Assembly: GCA_947491945.1 (NCBI GenBank) | Contig: CANLLN010000020.1 | Location: forward strand, 23,895 to 87,894 | From: an uncultured Carboxylicivirga sp. | GTDB lineage: Bacteria > Bacteroidota > Bacteroidia > Bacteroidales > Marinilabiliaceae | Direction: 5' to 3' | Length of the DNA stretch: 64,000 nt | Part shown: positions 25,603 to 33,575 of the stretch, piece by piece | Layout: each line of letters begins with the position of its first letter | How positions within the stretch are numbered: position 1 is the stretch's first letter | Position numbers and translations under genes: made by a program | Notes under the pieces: generated by a model | What the model saw: only the letters and a program-made list of their open reading frames with translations | Databases searched by the model: none | What the model was told of the DNA's origin: nothing

Positions 25603-25685
25603 TTGTAAGCCAGTCTCATTACTCTGTACTTGCCACTCATTACTTTCTTCTTTGCACTCCCTGCTCACCTCTCGTTACTCAAACC
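25603..25685. repeat. Low-complexity ACTC/TTACT element
   Basis: Between convergent genes lies a pyrimidine-rich array of short units (CTCATTACTCTGTACTT, CACTCATTACTTT, TTTGCACTCCCTGCTCACC, CTCGTTACTC). It shares a 17-base block with the element in the nqrA-nqrB gap (15 of 17 identical). Confidence 0.55.
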
Positions 25686-25691
25686 TCACTA

Positions 25692-27617
25692 TCAACCCGC
25701 TACGGTCTTCCCTTTTAGCCGGATGAAGGCAAACAACAGGGCAATAGCCAATAGGTAGGAGTAGATAACCGGTATGCCAAAGGCGGCAGGCAGTGTGCCT
25801 GCGAGCAAGGCCACGGATCCAACCAGTAGCGCATAGGGCATTTGTGTGCGCACATGGTGTATGTGATCGCACGAACAGGCCAGTGAGCTAAGTATAGTGG
25901 TGTCTGAGATGGGTGAGCAATGGTCGCCCAGTACGGCACCGGCCAACACACACGATACGGCATTGTAGAAAAGAGGCAGAATAGCGTCTGTATCCATCCC
26001 TGCTTCCAATCCAATCTTCCAGATAGCCGGCAGAATAAGCGGGTAGATGATGGCCATGGTACCCCAGCTGGAGCCTGTGCTAAAGGCAATGATGGCCGAG
26101 AAAACAAAGGTAAGCGCCGGGATAAATTCCGGACTGATATTAATGGCACTCAGTATGCCGGTGATAAATTCAGCCGTGTGAAGGTGCTCGGTAAGCAGCG
26201 CCAGCGACCAGGCCAATGAGAGAATCAGGATGGCATGAAACATTGTTTTAAAACCATTGATAAGGCCGTCAATGCTTTCCTTTAGGCTAAGAATACGCTG
26301 GGCTGTGGTGAGCAATAGAGCGGCAAACACACCGGCTAGCGAAGACCATATAAGGGCATTGAATACGTCGGCATCACCGATTGTTTTCGATAGTTTGGTG
26401 GTAAAATTAAGCGAAGCATCGCCCCATACTGTTACGTCCCACCCTGTATATATTAAGCCGGCCAGGGTGCCCAGCACCACAATCAGTACCGGTATCACCG
26501 CATTGAACCAGCGGGGTGTTACATCGTCTGCCATCTCCAGCTCCTTCATAATCTGGGGTGATCGTCCTTTCTTTTTGGCTTCCTCACGCGGGGTGTTCAC
26601 GCTTTGTCTTTCTGCCTTCAGCATGGGGCCGAAGTCACGGTTCTGCCATATTAGTAGTCCAATGAACAGTAGGGTGAGTAAAGGATAGAAGGAGTATTTC
26701 AGGGATTGCAGAAACACAGCGTACGCCGAAGTTTCAAGGCCAATTTCGGCCACGCCCTGTTGTATGTAGCTGAGCTCAGCACCAATCCAGGTGGTAATAA
26801 AGGCAATGGCAGCAATGGGTGCCGAGGTGGAATCGACCAGATAGGCTAGTTTCTCGCGCGATATCTTCAGTTTATCGGTTACCGGACGCATGGTGTTACC
26901 CACCACAAGGGTATTGGCATAATCATCAAAAAAGATGAGTAAGCCCATCAGGTAGGTGATGAATTGTCCTGAGCGGCGATTATTGGCATAGCGCGACAGA
27001 ATATTGACCACCCCACGCATTCCGCCGTTGAGCGATATGAGGGTGACCATGCCGCCAATTAACATGCTGAAGATGATGATAGAAAGGTGTTCCTGGCTTA
27101 AGAGGGCCTGCATCAGGTAGGTGTCGATAATGGCAAAGGCACCCTTAAAAAATGCCATGATAACGCCGGCTCCGGCATATTTATAGATCACGGTGGTGCC
27201 GATCAGTAAGCCTAGAAAAAGGGAGGAAAACACCTCTTTGGTGATTAATGCCATAATAATGGCAATAAGCGGGGGTAGGAGTGACAACCAGAGCGGAATA
27301 GGCTTGATGGTTTTGCTTTCGATACGGCTCTGCTGTATTAGCTGTATTTCTGTTTCTTGGGTGAAGGTATAATCCAGGTAAAAGCCTTCATCATCTTGCT
27401 TTAGGCTTCTCTTAACCCCATCAATCAGTAGGGTGGGGCTTACAAATTCGCCCGGTGTAGTTTGCTGTATGCGTAAGGTGCTTACAACATCTTTCATCAC
27501 GGCCGGTGGTAAGATAATATTGGAGTCATCAGCATCATTGGCCCTAATGCCAAAACTTACGAGTAGGAAAAAGGTAATGAAAAAGGAAAAACGTAAAGTG
27601 GATTGCCTGCGCATCAT
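25692..27617 (-). CDS. NhaC-family Na+/H+ antiporter with a periplasmic N-terminal domain
   Basis: A 641-residue transporter of the NhaC family. About 12 helices run from residue 108 to the end. Typical motifs are FFDDYANTLVVGNTMRPV, FSTGSSWGTMAIIYPL and GDHCSPISDTTILSS, the last being a conserved NhaC signature. The first ~100 residues are unusual: a signal peptide (FSFFITFFLLVSFGIRA) and a small beta-rich exported domain (STLRIQQTTPGEFVSPTLLIDGV...YLDYTFTQETEIQL). A cytoplasmic loop at about 335-370 is rich in charged residues (KAERQSVNTPREEAKKKG). It should exchange cytoplasmic Na+ for H+ and so would use the Na+ gradient with Nqr. Other NhaC-like proteins exchange organic acids or amino acids, so the substrate is inferred. 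Confidence 0.88.
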   Translation of the reverse strand: MMRRQSTLRFSFFITFFLLVSFGIRANDADDSNIILPPAVMKDVVSTLRIQQTTPGEFVSPTLLIDGVKRSLKQDDEGFYLDYTFTQETEIQLIQQSRIESKTIKPIPLWLSLLPPLIAIIMALITKEVFSSLFLGLLIGTTVIYKYAGAGVIMAFFKGAFAIIDTYLMQALLSQEHLSIIIFSMLIGGMVTLISLNGGMRGVVNILSRYANNRRSGQFITYLMGLLIFFDDYANTLVVGNTMRPVTDKLKISREKLAYLVDSTSAPIAAIAFITTWIGAELSYIQQGVAEIGLETSAYAVFLQSLKYSFYPLLTLLFIGLLIWQNRDFGPMLKAERQSVNTPREEAKKKGRSPQIMKELEMADDVTPRWFNAVIPVLIVVLGTLAGLIYTGWDVTVWGDASLNFTTKLSKTIGDADVFNALIWSSLAGVFAALLLTTAQRILSLKESIDGLINGFKTMFHAILILSLAWSLALLTEHLHTAEFITGILSAINISPEFIPALTFVFSAIIAFSTGSSWGTMAIIYPLILPAIWKIGLEAGMDTDAILPLFYNAVSCVLAGAVLGDHCSPISDTTILSSLACSCDHIHHVRTQMPYALLVGSVALLAGTLPAAFGIPVIYSYLLAIALLFAFIRLKGKTVAG

Positions 27618-27637
27618 CGAAGTTAATTTTTTTGCTG

Positions 27638-27645
27638 CGAAGATA
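27638..27645 (-). promoter_or_regulatory. Putative -7 promoter box of the nhaC-like gene
   Basis: TATCTTCG on the minus strand, 21 bases before the ATG. The stretch 27700-27912 has no other recognisable feature. Confidence 0.4.
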
Positions 27646-27912
27646 AGTGAATCTGAACAATCAGGTCAAGTGTAAGGCCAGGTAATAGAGTGCGGAAAGT
27701 GTTAAAAATCACTTAAATGCTTGAAATGCATTTGAAGATGTGTTAAATTTATTTAACAATACTAGCTACTGAAGTCCTTGCCATAAATCTTAGATGAGGG
27801 AGAGGAATTAACCGTCATTTAAAGTTATCGATAGAGAAAAAAAGCAGGCTGATACGTCCAAACTTCGTCTAAAAATGTTACATTTAAAATAAAGTAGAAG
27901 TTAATAGAGTCG

Positions 27913-28506
27913 ATGAAAAGCATGAATTTTGACATATTCAAAGTACAAAAGCCCGGATTAAAGCCTGCCAAAGGGCGCATACTCATTGCCGAGCCTTTTT
28001 TACAGGGACCTTATTTTAATCGTTCCATCGTATTCTTAACCGAATATAGCGAAGAGGGTGCGGTGGGTTTTGTGCTTAATAAATCATCAGAGCTTTATCC
28101 TGATGAGGTCATAGAGGACTTGTTTAACTTCAAGGGGGAGCTTTATGTGGGCGGACCCGTATCCTCCAATACGCTCTATTTTATTCATACCCTGGGCGAT
28201 CAAATCCAGGGAGCCGTTAAAATAACCGATACCCTCTACTGGGGTGGCGATTTTGATGTGGTTAAGGACATGATAAATACCGGCGTGGCCGATTATACTC
28301 AGGTTAAGTTTTTTGCCGGTTATTCAGGTTGGTCGCCCGGACAGCTGGAAGGTGAGATCAAGGAAAACTCATGGATTGTTGCTGAAGCAAAGGATGCCAT
28401 GGTAATGGACGATAACATTGATCACATATGGAAGCAGGCCATGGAAGATTTGGGTGACGTATTTAAGGCCTGGACGAATTTTCCGGAGAATCCAACGTAT
28501 AATTAA
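27913..28506 (+). CDS. YqgE/AlgH family protein (UPF0301)
   Basis: A 197-residue member of the YqgE/AlgH family. The family's first block is visible (GRILIAEPFLQGPYFNRSIVFL, then GAVGFVLNKSS), as are LYVGGPVSSNTLYFIHT and the last block FFAGYSGWSPGQLEGEI. Members are small cytoplasmic alpha/beta proteins, and in Pseudomonas AlgH was first noted through alginate regulation; the biochemical role remains unclear. The gene is convergent with the class IV aminotransferase, and the two coding regions overlap by 44 bases at their 3' ends. Confidence 0.93.
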   Translation: MKSMNFDIFKVQKPGLKPAKGRILIAEPFLQGPYFNRSIVFLTEYSEEGAVGFVLNKSSELYPDEVIEDLFNFKGELYVGGPVSSNTLYFIHTLGDQIQGAVKITDTLYWGGDFDVVKDMINTGVADYTQVKFFAGYSGWSPGQLEGEIKENSWIVAEAKDAMVMDDNIDHIWKQAMEDLGDVFKAWTNFPENPTYN

Positions 28507-29356
28507 TCATGGCCTTGTTGAGCAGGCGGCTGATCGTTTTGCTTACCCGACAGAAGTAACGTTTCTCATTTAGACCCACCACCCACTGAATACCCTGTAT
28601 CGCATTGCTCAGAAAAATCTCATCGGCATTCATCAAAGTAGCTTCATCGGTTCCCGCCACTTCATGTAGTGTATACCCATCGGCTCTCAGCAGCCGGATA
28701 ACTTGTTTGCGCATAATACCGTCAACACAGCCCGATGAACGCAGTGGCGTATAAATCTGATCGTTATGCACCCAAAACAGGTTGGAGGCCAAGCCTTCGA
28801 TAATTTGGTGATGCTCGTTCATAATCAACACATCATCCAACCCTTGTTCTGCTTTATATAAACCGGCCAGTACAAAAAATAAGGCGTTGGCTGATTTGAA
28901 TTGCCCCAAATGTTTGATGGCTTTTGTTTCATCTTGATAGATGGTTGTTAACAGCCCTTTTGTATTCAGGGTGTAGCCGCTCGTTGCCAGCGGAGATGCT
29001 TCAATCAGCCAGTTTACACGATTGCTTTGTGGGGTGTAAAGCCCGCCGTCCTCGCGAAATACGCTTAGCCGAATACGTGCATCGCCATATATCTTATTTA
29101 GGCGTACCAGCTTACTGATTTCTCTCTGAAGAAGATATGCAGTTGGTAGTGATTTAATGTCCATTTTTAACAGCGCCATACCGTTAAGCAAACGCTGATA
29201 ATGATCGTTAAACCACAGTGCTTTCAACTGCACGCATCGCATAGTTTCAAACAGGGCATCCCCATAGCGGAAAGCCCGGTTTGAACTGCTTAGAATAGCC
29301 TCGTCAGCAGATTTGATAATGCCGTTGAGTAGAACGCTTCTTTCGCTATTATTCAT
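28463..29356 (-). CDS. Class IV PLP-dependent aminotransferase/lyase
   Basis: A 297-residue fold-type IV PLP enzyme, related to branched-chain aminotransferase, D-amino-acid aminotransferase and aminodeoxychorismate lyase (PabC). Landmarks are RAFRYGDALFETMR (the family's 'rgf.yGDglFEt'), the PLP-lysine candidate K154 in GQFKSANAL, IIEGLASNLFWV with the PLP-N1-binding Glu, and LSNAIQGIQWV near the C-terminus. The last block reads more like PabC than BCAT, so a folate (p-aminobenzoate) role is possible. It is the last gene of a minus-strand rhomboid-gmhB-aminotransferase cluster and overlaps gmhB by eight bases. Confidence 0.82.
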   Translation of the reverse strand: MNNSERSVLLNGIIKSADEAILSSSNRAFRYGDALFETMRCVQLKALWFNDHYQRLLNGMALLKMDIKSLPTAYLLQREISKLVRLNKIYGDARIRLSVFREDGGLYTPQSNRVNWLIEASPLATSGYTLNTKGLLTTIYQDETKAIKHLGQFKSANALFFVLAGLYKAEQGLDDVLIMNEHHQIIEGLASNLFWVHNDQIYTPLRSSGCVDGIMRKQVIRLLRADGYTLHEVAGTDEATLMNADEIFLSNAIQGIQWVVGLNEKRYFCRVSKTISRLLNKAMINYTLDSPENSSRP

Positions 29357-29849
29357 CGTTTAAAATGGCTGCGCAAACGGGTAGTATGGAACTGTTCTTC
29401 TCTATCTTAAAGCACTGCTTTAATCCTGCTTTTTGGCCGGCTTCCACATCTCTGTCGGCATCGCCTATCAGGTAAGAACGACTCTTGTCAATACCGTGCT
29501 CTTCAAGTGCTTGTACAATCATGCCAGGCTTGGGCTTGCGGCAATCACAATCCTCCACGCTGTCGTGGTGAGGACAGTAATAAATATCGGTGATGCGAAT
29601 ATCGTTATCGAACATCAGTTGCAGGAAGTGCCCGTGTAAAATTTCCACATCATCTTCGCTGTACTCGCCCTTGGCAATGCCCCCCTGATTGGTGATGACA
29701 ATTAATTTATATCCGGCATCCTGAAGTTGTTTCAGACCTTCTATAATGCCCTTATTCAGTTTAAAATCTTTGAATTTGTAGATGTAATAGTGGCCTTCAT
29801 CATTGTTGATAACGCCATCGCGATCGATAAAAACGGCTTTGTTGCCCAT
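29349..29849 (-). CDS. gmhB: D-glycero-D-manno-heptose 1,7-bisphosphate 7-phosphatase-like HAD phosphatase
   Basis: A 166-residue HAD phosphatase of the GmhB/histidinol-phosphatase type. The nucleophile motif is FIDRDGVIN (D9, D11), and motif II is VITNQGGIAKG. The zinc-binding insert has C92, H94, C101 and C103 (CPHH...CDC), followed by RKPKPGM and GDADRDVEAG. GmhB removes the 7-phosphate in ADP-heptose synthesis for LPS inner core. The histidinol-phosphate phosphatase branch has a similar layout, but no histidine genes are nearby and the LPS-kinase-like gene in the window favours GmhB. The gap to the upstream rhomboid stop is one base. Confidence 0.85.
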   Translation of the reverse strand: MGNKAVFIDRDGVINNDEGHYYIYKFKDFKLNKGIIEGLKQLQDAGYKLIVITNQGGIAKGEYSEDDVEILHGHFLQLMFDNDIRITDIYYCPHHDSVEDCDCRKPKPGMIVQALEEHGIDKSRSYLIGDADRDVEAGQKAGLKQCFKIEKNSSILPVCAAILNDE

Positions 29850-29850
29850 A

Positions 29851-30462
29851 TTAGAATATTCTTATTAGTTCGTTGAAAAAGTGAAGTAGTAAAGCCGGGT
29901 TAAGTAGTATTGGAAATACAAAGCCATAAACAGCACCCCAAAAATGTGCATCATGTCCAATGTTATCAACATTGCGCTGGGACATCACCCGCGAATAGAC
30001 GAGGTAGCCAATGCCCAGGACAATGCCCGGAACAGGTATGAAGTACAAGTAGATGATGCGGAAGGGGTCGTATAAGATGCTCGCAAATACAACTGCTGAT
30101 ACCGCACCGGATGCGCCAATGGCGTTGTAATTATAGTTGTTTTTCTCTTTTAGAAAAGAATAGATGCTTGATACTACAATGGCAGATAAAAAGAACAATA
30201 GAAAAATGAGCTTGCTGTTGCCGGGCAAGCTTTGCATGAAATAGATCTGTACCGAGCGGCCAAAGGACCATAGCACAAACATATTAATCAACAGGTGCAT
30301 CCATCCTCCATGAAAGAAGCCATGACTGATCCAACGTATATATTCCTTACGCTCCTTAATTTGCCAGGCGTTAAACTGATATTTGTAAATCAGCTCGGGC
30401 TGACTAAAGCCTGCAATGCTGATGGCGCTGATGGCTATGATGATGATAATTGAAATATCCAT
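29851..30462 (-). CDS. Rhomboid-family intramembrane serine protease
   Basis: A 203-residue, six-helix rhomboid. The catalytic pair is S118 in GASGAV and H173 in HDAHFWGAVYG; the supporting HxxxN motif of helix 2 is H56/N60 (WMHLLINMF). Rhomboids cleave membrane-spanning substrates. The N-terminal loop carries an amphipathic WRISHGFFHGG-like segment as in GlpG. It heads the cluster with gmhB and the aminotransferase. Confidence 0.9.
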   Translation of the reverse strand: MDISIIIIIAISAISIAGFSQPELIYKYQFNAWQIKERKEYIRWISHGFFHGGWMHLLINMFVLWSFGRSVQIYFMQSLPGNSKLIFLLFFLSAIVVSSIYSFLKEKNNYNYNAIGASGAVSAVVFASILYDPFRIIYLYFIPVPGIVLGIGYLVYSRVMSQRNVDNIGHDAHFWGAVYGFVFPILLNPALLLHFFNELIRIF

Positions 30463-30470
30463 GTTGTGTT

Positions 30471-30583
30471 TTAATGGTTAATTGTCAGTTGTTAATGGTT
30501 AATTCTCAATGATTCGTTGTTAATGGTTAATTGATTAATTATAATTAATCATCCACCAATTACCCTTCACAATTAATAATTAT
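30471..30583. repeat. Intergenic TTAATGGTTAATT repeat element
   Basis: Three exact copies of TTAATGGTTAATT (30471-30483, 30492-30504, 30520-30532) and a reverse-oriented tail (AATTAATCATCCACCAATTACC) fill the gap between holA and the rhomboid gene. Confidence 0.65.
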
Positions 30584-31585
30584 TTAGTGCATTATTTTAA
30601 AGACCAGTTCTTTCAATAGTTCACCCGATTCGGTGGTGGCGCTGCCAAACCCTTTTGATTTCATGTCGTACTCTCGGATGAGGCTGATGATTTCAACCAC
30701 TTTTCGTGCAGGATAATTGCGGGCTCCCTGAGTATAATCCCCTACAAAAAAAGGATTGATCTTAAGGGCTGAGGCGATGGCATTTTTCGATTTGTCGGGC
30801 AGGTAATAATAGGCCAATAACTTTTGGAAGTAGCCAAAAAGCGTTACGGTGGTCATTTGAATGGGGTAGGCTTTCGGGTTTTTGCCAAAGGCCAGGATGA
30901 TTTTATTGGCCTTAGCAATGTCTTTGTTTAACACGGCCTTTTGTAACTCAAAATTATTGTAGTCTTTGCTTACGCCAATGTTTTTTTCAATATGGTCGGC
31001 TGTAATCTGCTTCACCGAGGCACCAATGGCAATCTCCAGTTTATCCAGCTCATGGGTAATCTTCGATAAGTCATTACCCAAGCATTCTGTGAGCAGTGCC
31101 GATGCTTTGGGTTCAATACTTTTGCCTTTGCTGCGCAGATAGGAGTTGATCCATTCCGGCACCTTATTATCATATAGCTTCTTGGCTTCGAATAGTAGAC
31201 CGTTTTTGGCAACACTCTTGTAAAACTTCTTACGCTTATCCAGGGTCTTATATCGGTAATTAATGACTAGTATGGTCGATTTCAGCGGATTGTTGGCATA
31301 AACTTCCAGATCCTCTATCTTCTGAATATTTTGAGCTTCCTTAACAATAATTACCTGATATTGCGACATCATAGGATACCGGCGTGCTGCGTGTATAATA
31401 TCTGTGGTGTCCACATCTTTCCCATACAGAATGGTTTGATTAAAACCTTTCTCTTCTTCACTTAGCACATTATTGGCAATGTAATTGGTTATCTTATCGA
31501 TAAAATAACCTTCGTCACCCATTAAAAAATAGATGGGACGATACGTCTTTTGCTTTAGTTCCTGTATTATCTGCTCAAAAGTCAT
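30584..31585 (-). CDS. holA: DNA polymerase III subunit delta
   Basis: A 333-residue clamp-loader delta subunit, which opens the beta sliding clamp during replication. The N-terminal AAA-like domain carries PIYFLMGDEGYFIDKI (degenerate P-loop, as normal for delta). The middle shows KSTILVINYRYKTLDKRKKFYK and NDLSKITHELDKLEI, both typical. The C-terminal collar domain follows. It is preceded 107 bp upstream by the AMP nucleosidase on the same strand with a hairpin between them. Confidence 0.93.
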   Translation of the reverse strand: MTFEQIIQELKQKTYRPIYFLMGDEGYFIDKITNYIANNVLSEEEKGFNQTILYGKDVDTTDIIHAARRYPMMSQYQVIIVKEAQNIQKIEDLEVYANNPLKSTILVINYRYKTLDKRKKFYKSVAKNGLLFEAKKLYDNKVPEWINSYLRSKGKSIEPKASALLTECLGNDLSKITHELDKLEIAIGASVKQITADHIEKNIGVSKDYNNFELQKAVLNKDIAKANKIILAFGKNPKAYPIQMTTVTLFGYFQKLLAYYYLPDKSKNAIASALKINPFFVGDYTQGARNYPARKVVEIISLIREYDMKSKGFGSATTESGELLKELVFKIMH

Positions 31586-31620
31586 TTTACTTCCTCAAAG
31601 GTCTGTTATCTTTCATAAAA

Positions 31621-31669
31621 CTTACCGGATGACAACATACGATATCAATAGGCGGTGTCATCCGGTAGG
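31621..31669 (-). terminator. Terminator-like hairpin after the AMP nucleosidase gene
   Basis: A 14-bp stem (CTTACCGGATGACA with TGTCATCCGGTAGG, one wobble) and 21-base loop, between amn and holA on the minus strand. The T-tail on the minus side is short (TTTTATG). Confidence 0.6.
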
Positions 31670-31691
31670 TTTTGTCCTTTTTATTCTTTCA

Positions 31692-32468
31692 CTAGCTGTC
31701 GAAGCGAAGATGTTTTACGGATTTGCCACCGTTTTTGATGGTTGTAAGTGCCTTAACACCCAATTGAATGTGTTTATGAACATAGTTTTCGGTCACTATT
31801 TTATCACTTGCCGATGTTTTTACACCCGCTGATATCATGGGTTGGTCCGATACGAGTAATAGTGCACCGGTGGGTATGTGGTTGTAAAAACCGACCGTAA
31901 AAATGGTGGCTGTCTCCATGTCAATGGCCATAGCACGTGTTTTCTCCAGGTATTTCTTAAAGCGCTCGTCGTACTCCCACACGCGTTTGTTGGTGGTAAA
32001 AACGGTTCCGGTCCAGTAGTCCATTTCACTATCGCGGATGGCGCTGGATACGGCGCGCTGAAGGCTAAAGGCGGGTAGTGCCGGTATTTCGGGTGGCAGG
32101 TAATCATCCGATGTACCATCGCTGCGTATGGCCGCGATGGGTAAAACAAAGTCGCCCAGTTCATTTTTCTTTTTTAGTCCGCCACATTTGCCTAAAAATA
32201 GCACGGCCTTGGGGGCAATGGCACTTAATAAATCCATCATGGTGGCGGCATTGGGGCTTCCCATGCCAAAATTAATAATGGTGATGCCATTGGCGCTACA
32301 GTTGGGCATATTGCCGTTGCGGCCTACAATGGGAGCATTGTACCACTCTGAAAATAACTCCACATAATGGTTGAAGTTGGTGAGCAGTATGTAGGGTGTG
32401 AAATCCTCAAGCTTCCGGCCTGTGTATCGGGGAAGCCAGTTGTCAACAATTTCTTTTTTGGTCTTCAT
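31692..32468 (-). CDS. amn: AMP nucleosidase
   Basis: A 258-residue nucleoside-phosphorylase-fold enzyme of the short Bacteroidetes AMP nucleosidase type, which hydrolyses AMP to adenine and ribose 5-phosphate. Motifs are INFGMGSPNAATMMDLL, VLFLGKCGGLK, the IRSDGTSDDYLPPEIPA block and AIDMETATIFTVGF, the last being the nucleoside-binding 'ME' region. GALLLVSDQPM supplies the Asp typical of purine-processing members. It is shorter than proteobacterial Amn because the N-terminal regulatory domain is missing. It is divergent from the HsdR-N-like gene. Confidence 0.88.
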   Translation of the reverse strand: MKTKKEIVDNWLPRYTGRKLEDFTPYILLTNFNHYVELFSEWYNAPIVGRNGNMPNCSANGITIINFGMGSPNAATMMDLLSAIAPKAVLFLGKCGGLKKKNELGDFVLPIAAIRSDGTSDDYLPPEIPALPAFSLQRAVSSAIRDSEMDYWTGTVFTTNKRVWEYDERFKKYLEKTRAMAIDMETATIFTVGFYNHIPTGALLLVSDQPMISAGVKTSASDKIVTENYVHKHIQLGVKALTTIKNGGKSVKHLRFDS

Positions 32469-32605
32469 GAAAAAACTATTAAGGTTAACCCGGTCATGAA
32501 TACGTCCGGCATGCGCACATAAAGCGCGCTGTGCAGCGTTTTATTTCTTACGCTAAGGTAACTTTTTCTGTTTAATTTGATTTATTTTGTTGAAAAAAAT
32601 GGTCG

Positions 32606-33097
32606 ATGCAGCAACTTAATCTACCGGCAGTAGCTTTTAAAACGAAACAATCGGGTTCACGCCTTCAGGTGTTTGATGAGGTGCGCAAGAAATATGTGGC
32701 TCTCACACCCGAGGAATGGGTGCGTCAGCATTTTATCCATTATCTGGTTAATCACCTGGGGTTCTCACCGGGCTTAGTAGCGGTTGAAATGTTGGTGAAG
32801 GTCAATGGTCTGCGTCAGCGTGCCGATATTGTTTTGTATAACAAGAAAGGAAAGCCGGCGCTTATTGTTGAATGTAAAGCACCCGGCGTGACCCTTACAC
32901 GTGCTGTTTTTAACCAGGCGGCACGCTATAATACCCGCTTAGATGTAGATTATCTAGTGGTGACCAATGGCTTGCAGCACTATTGTGCCCGCCTGTTGGA
33001 TGCGCAGGGTAATTATGAGTTGTTAAAGGCTATACCTAATGCGGCCGAGGTCTATGGCCTCCCTAACGGAGACGCTGGTATAGACACTCATCGATGA
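32606..33097 (+). CDS. Stand-alone HsdR N-terminal-like (PD-(D/E)xK) protein
   Basis: A 163-residue protein containing only the nuclease-fold N-terminal domain of type I restriction HsdR subunits. The PD-(D/E)xK elements are visible as RADIVLYNKKGKPALIVECKAP (Asp, then ExK as ECK), with QAARYNTRLDVDYLVVTNG after it. There is no helicase domain and there are no hsdM or hsdS genes around, so this is not a restriction system. It sits next to holA/amn, an arrangement I recall in other Bacteroidetes, which suggests a housekeeping or repair role. The 3' end overlaps the convergent GNAT gene by 35 bases. Confidence 0.82.
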   Translation: MQQLNLPAVAFKTKQSGSRLQVFDEVRKKYVALTPEEWVRQHFIHYLVNHLGFSPGLVAVEMLVKVNGLRQRADIVLYNKKGKPALIVECKAPGVTLTRAVFNQAARYNTRLDVDYLVVTNGLQHYCARLLDAQGNYELLKAIPNAAEVYGLPNGDAGIDTHR

Positions 33098-33575
33098 AGC
33101 CATCCTTGGTTTTTCGCCATTGTTTCTTAATGCCCACGCGCTCAAAGCCCGCTTGTTCAAAAAGGGCAAGACTGGCTGTGTTGTTAATGCTAATGTTGGC
33201 ATAAAGCTGACGAAGCGCCAGGTTGTTAAAGCAGTAGGTAGTAAATAGTTCCAGTGCCTGACGTGCATAGCCCTTTTGTCGGTAGTTGCGGTGTATAATA
33301 ATGCCCAGGCCACCCCGCTGATGAAAGGCATCAAAGTCAAAGAGATCGATCATGCCAACCGCTGTGTGAGATGTCTCAAGCTCAATAATAAGTCGCAGTT
33401 GTTTGGTTTGAAAAACATCCAGTTGTGCCTGCTCAATATAGGTTTTTAGCTGGTGCCTAGAAAAAGGGGTGAGCGTATTGCTCACCTCCCATATTTCCAT
33501 ATTATTTTCCCATTGATAAAGGAGGTCGATATCCTCCGGCTCAAGGGCTCTTAGTAGTATTTCCTCTTGTTGCAT
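33063..33575 (-). CDS. GNAT family N-acetyltransferase (RimJ/SpeG-like)
   Basis: A 170-residue acetyltransferase. The acetyl-CoA loop is HRNYRQKGYARQAL (R/Q-x-x-G-x-A/G type), and the C-terminal block NISINNTASLALFEQAGFERVG is typical of the RimJ/RimL/SpeG group. Its acceptor (protein N-terminus, polyamine or other) is unknown. The ATG overlaps the stop of the upstream TPR-PD40-SPOR gene in TAATG, so the two are probably translationally coupled. Confidence 0.88.
   Translation of the reverse strand: MQQEEILLRALEPEDIDLLYQWENNMEIWEVSNTLTPFSRHQLKTYIEQAQLDVFQTKQLRLIIELETSHTAVGMIDLFDFDAFHQRGGLGIIIHRNYRQKGYARQALELFTTYCFNNLALRQLYANISINNTASLALFEQAGFERVGIKKQWRKTKDGFIDECLYQRLR

Noticed and set aside
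32606..33097. Type I restriction-modification system
   Set aside because: Only the HsdR N-terminal nuclease-like domain is present; helicase, HsdM and HsdS are absent.
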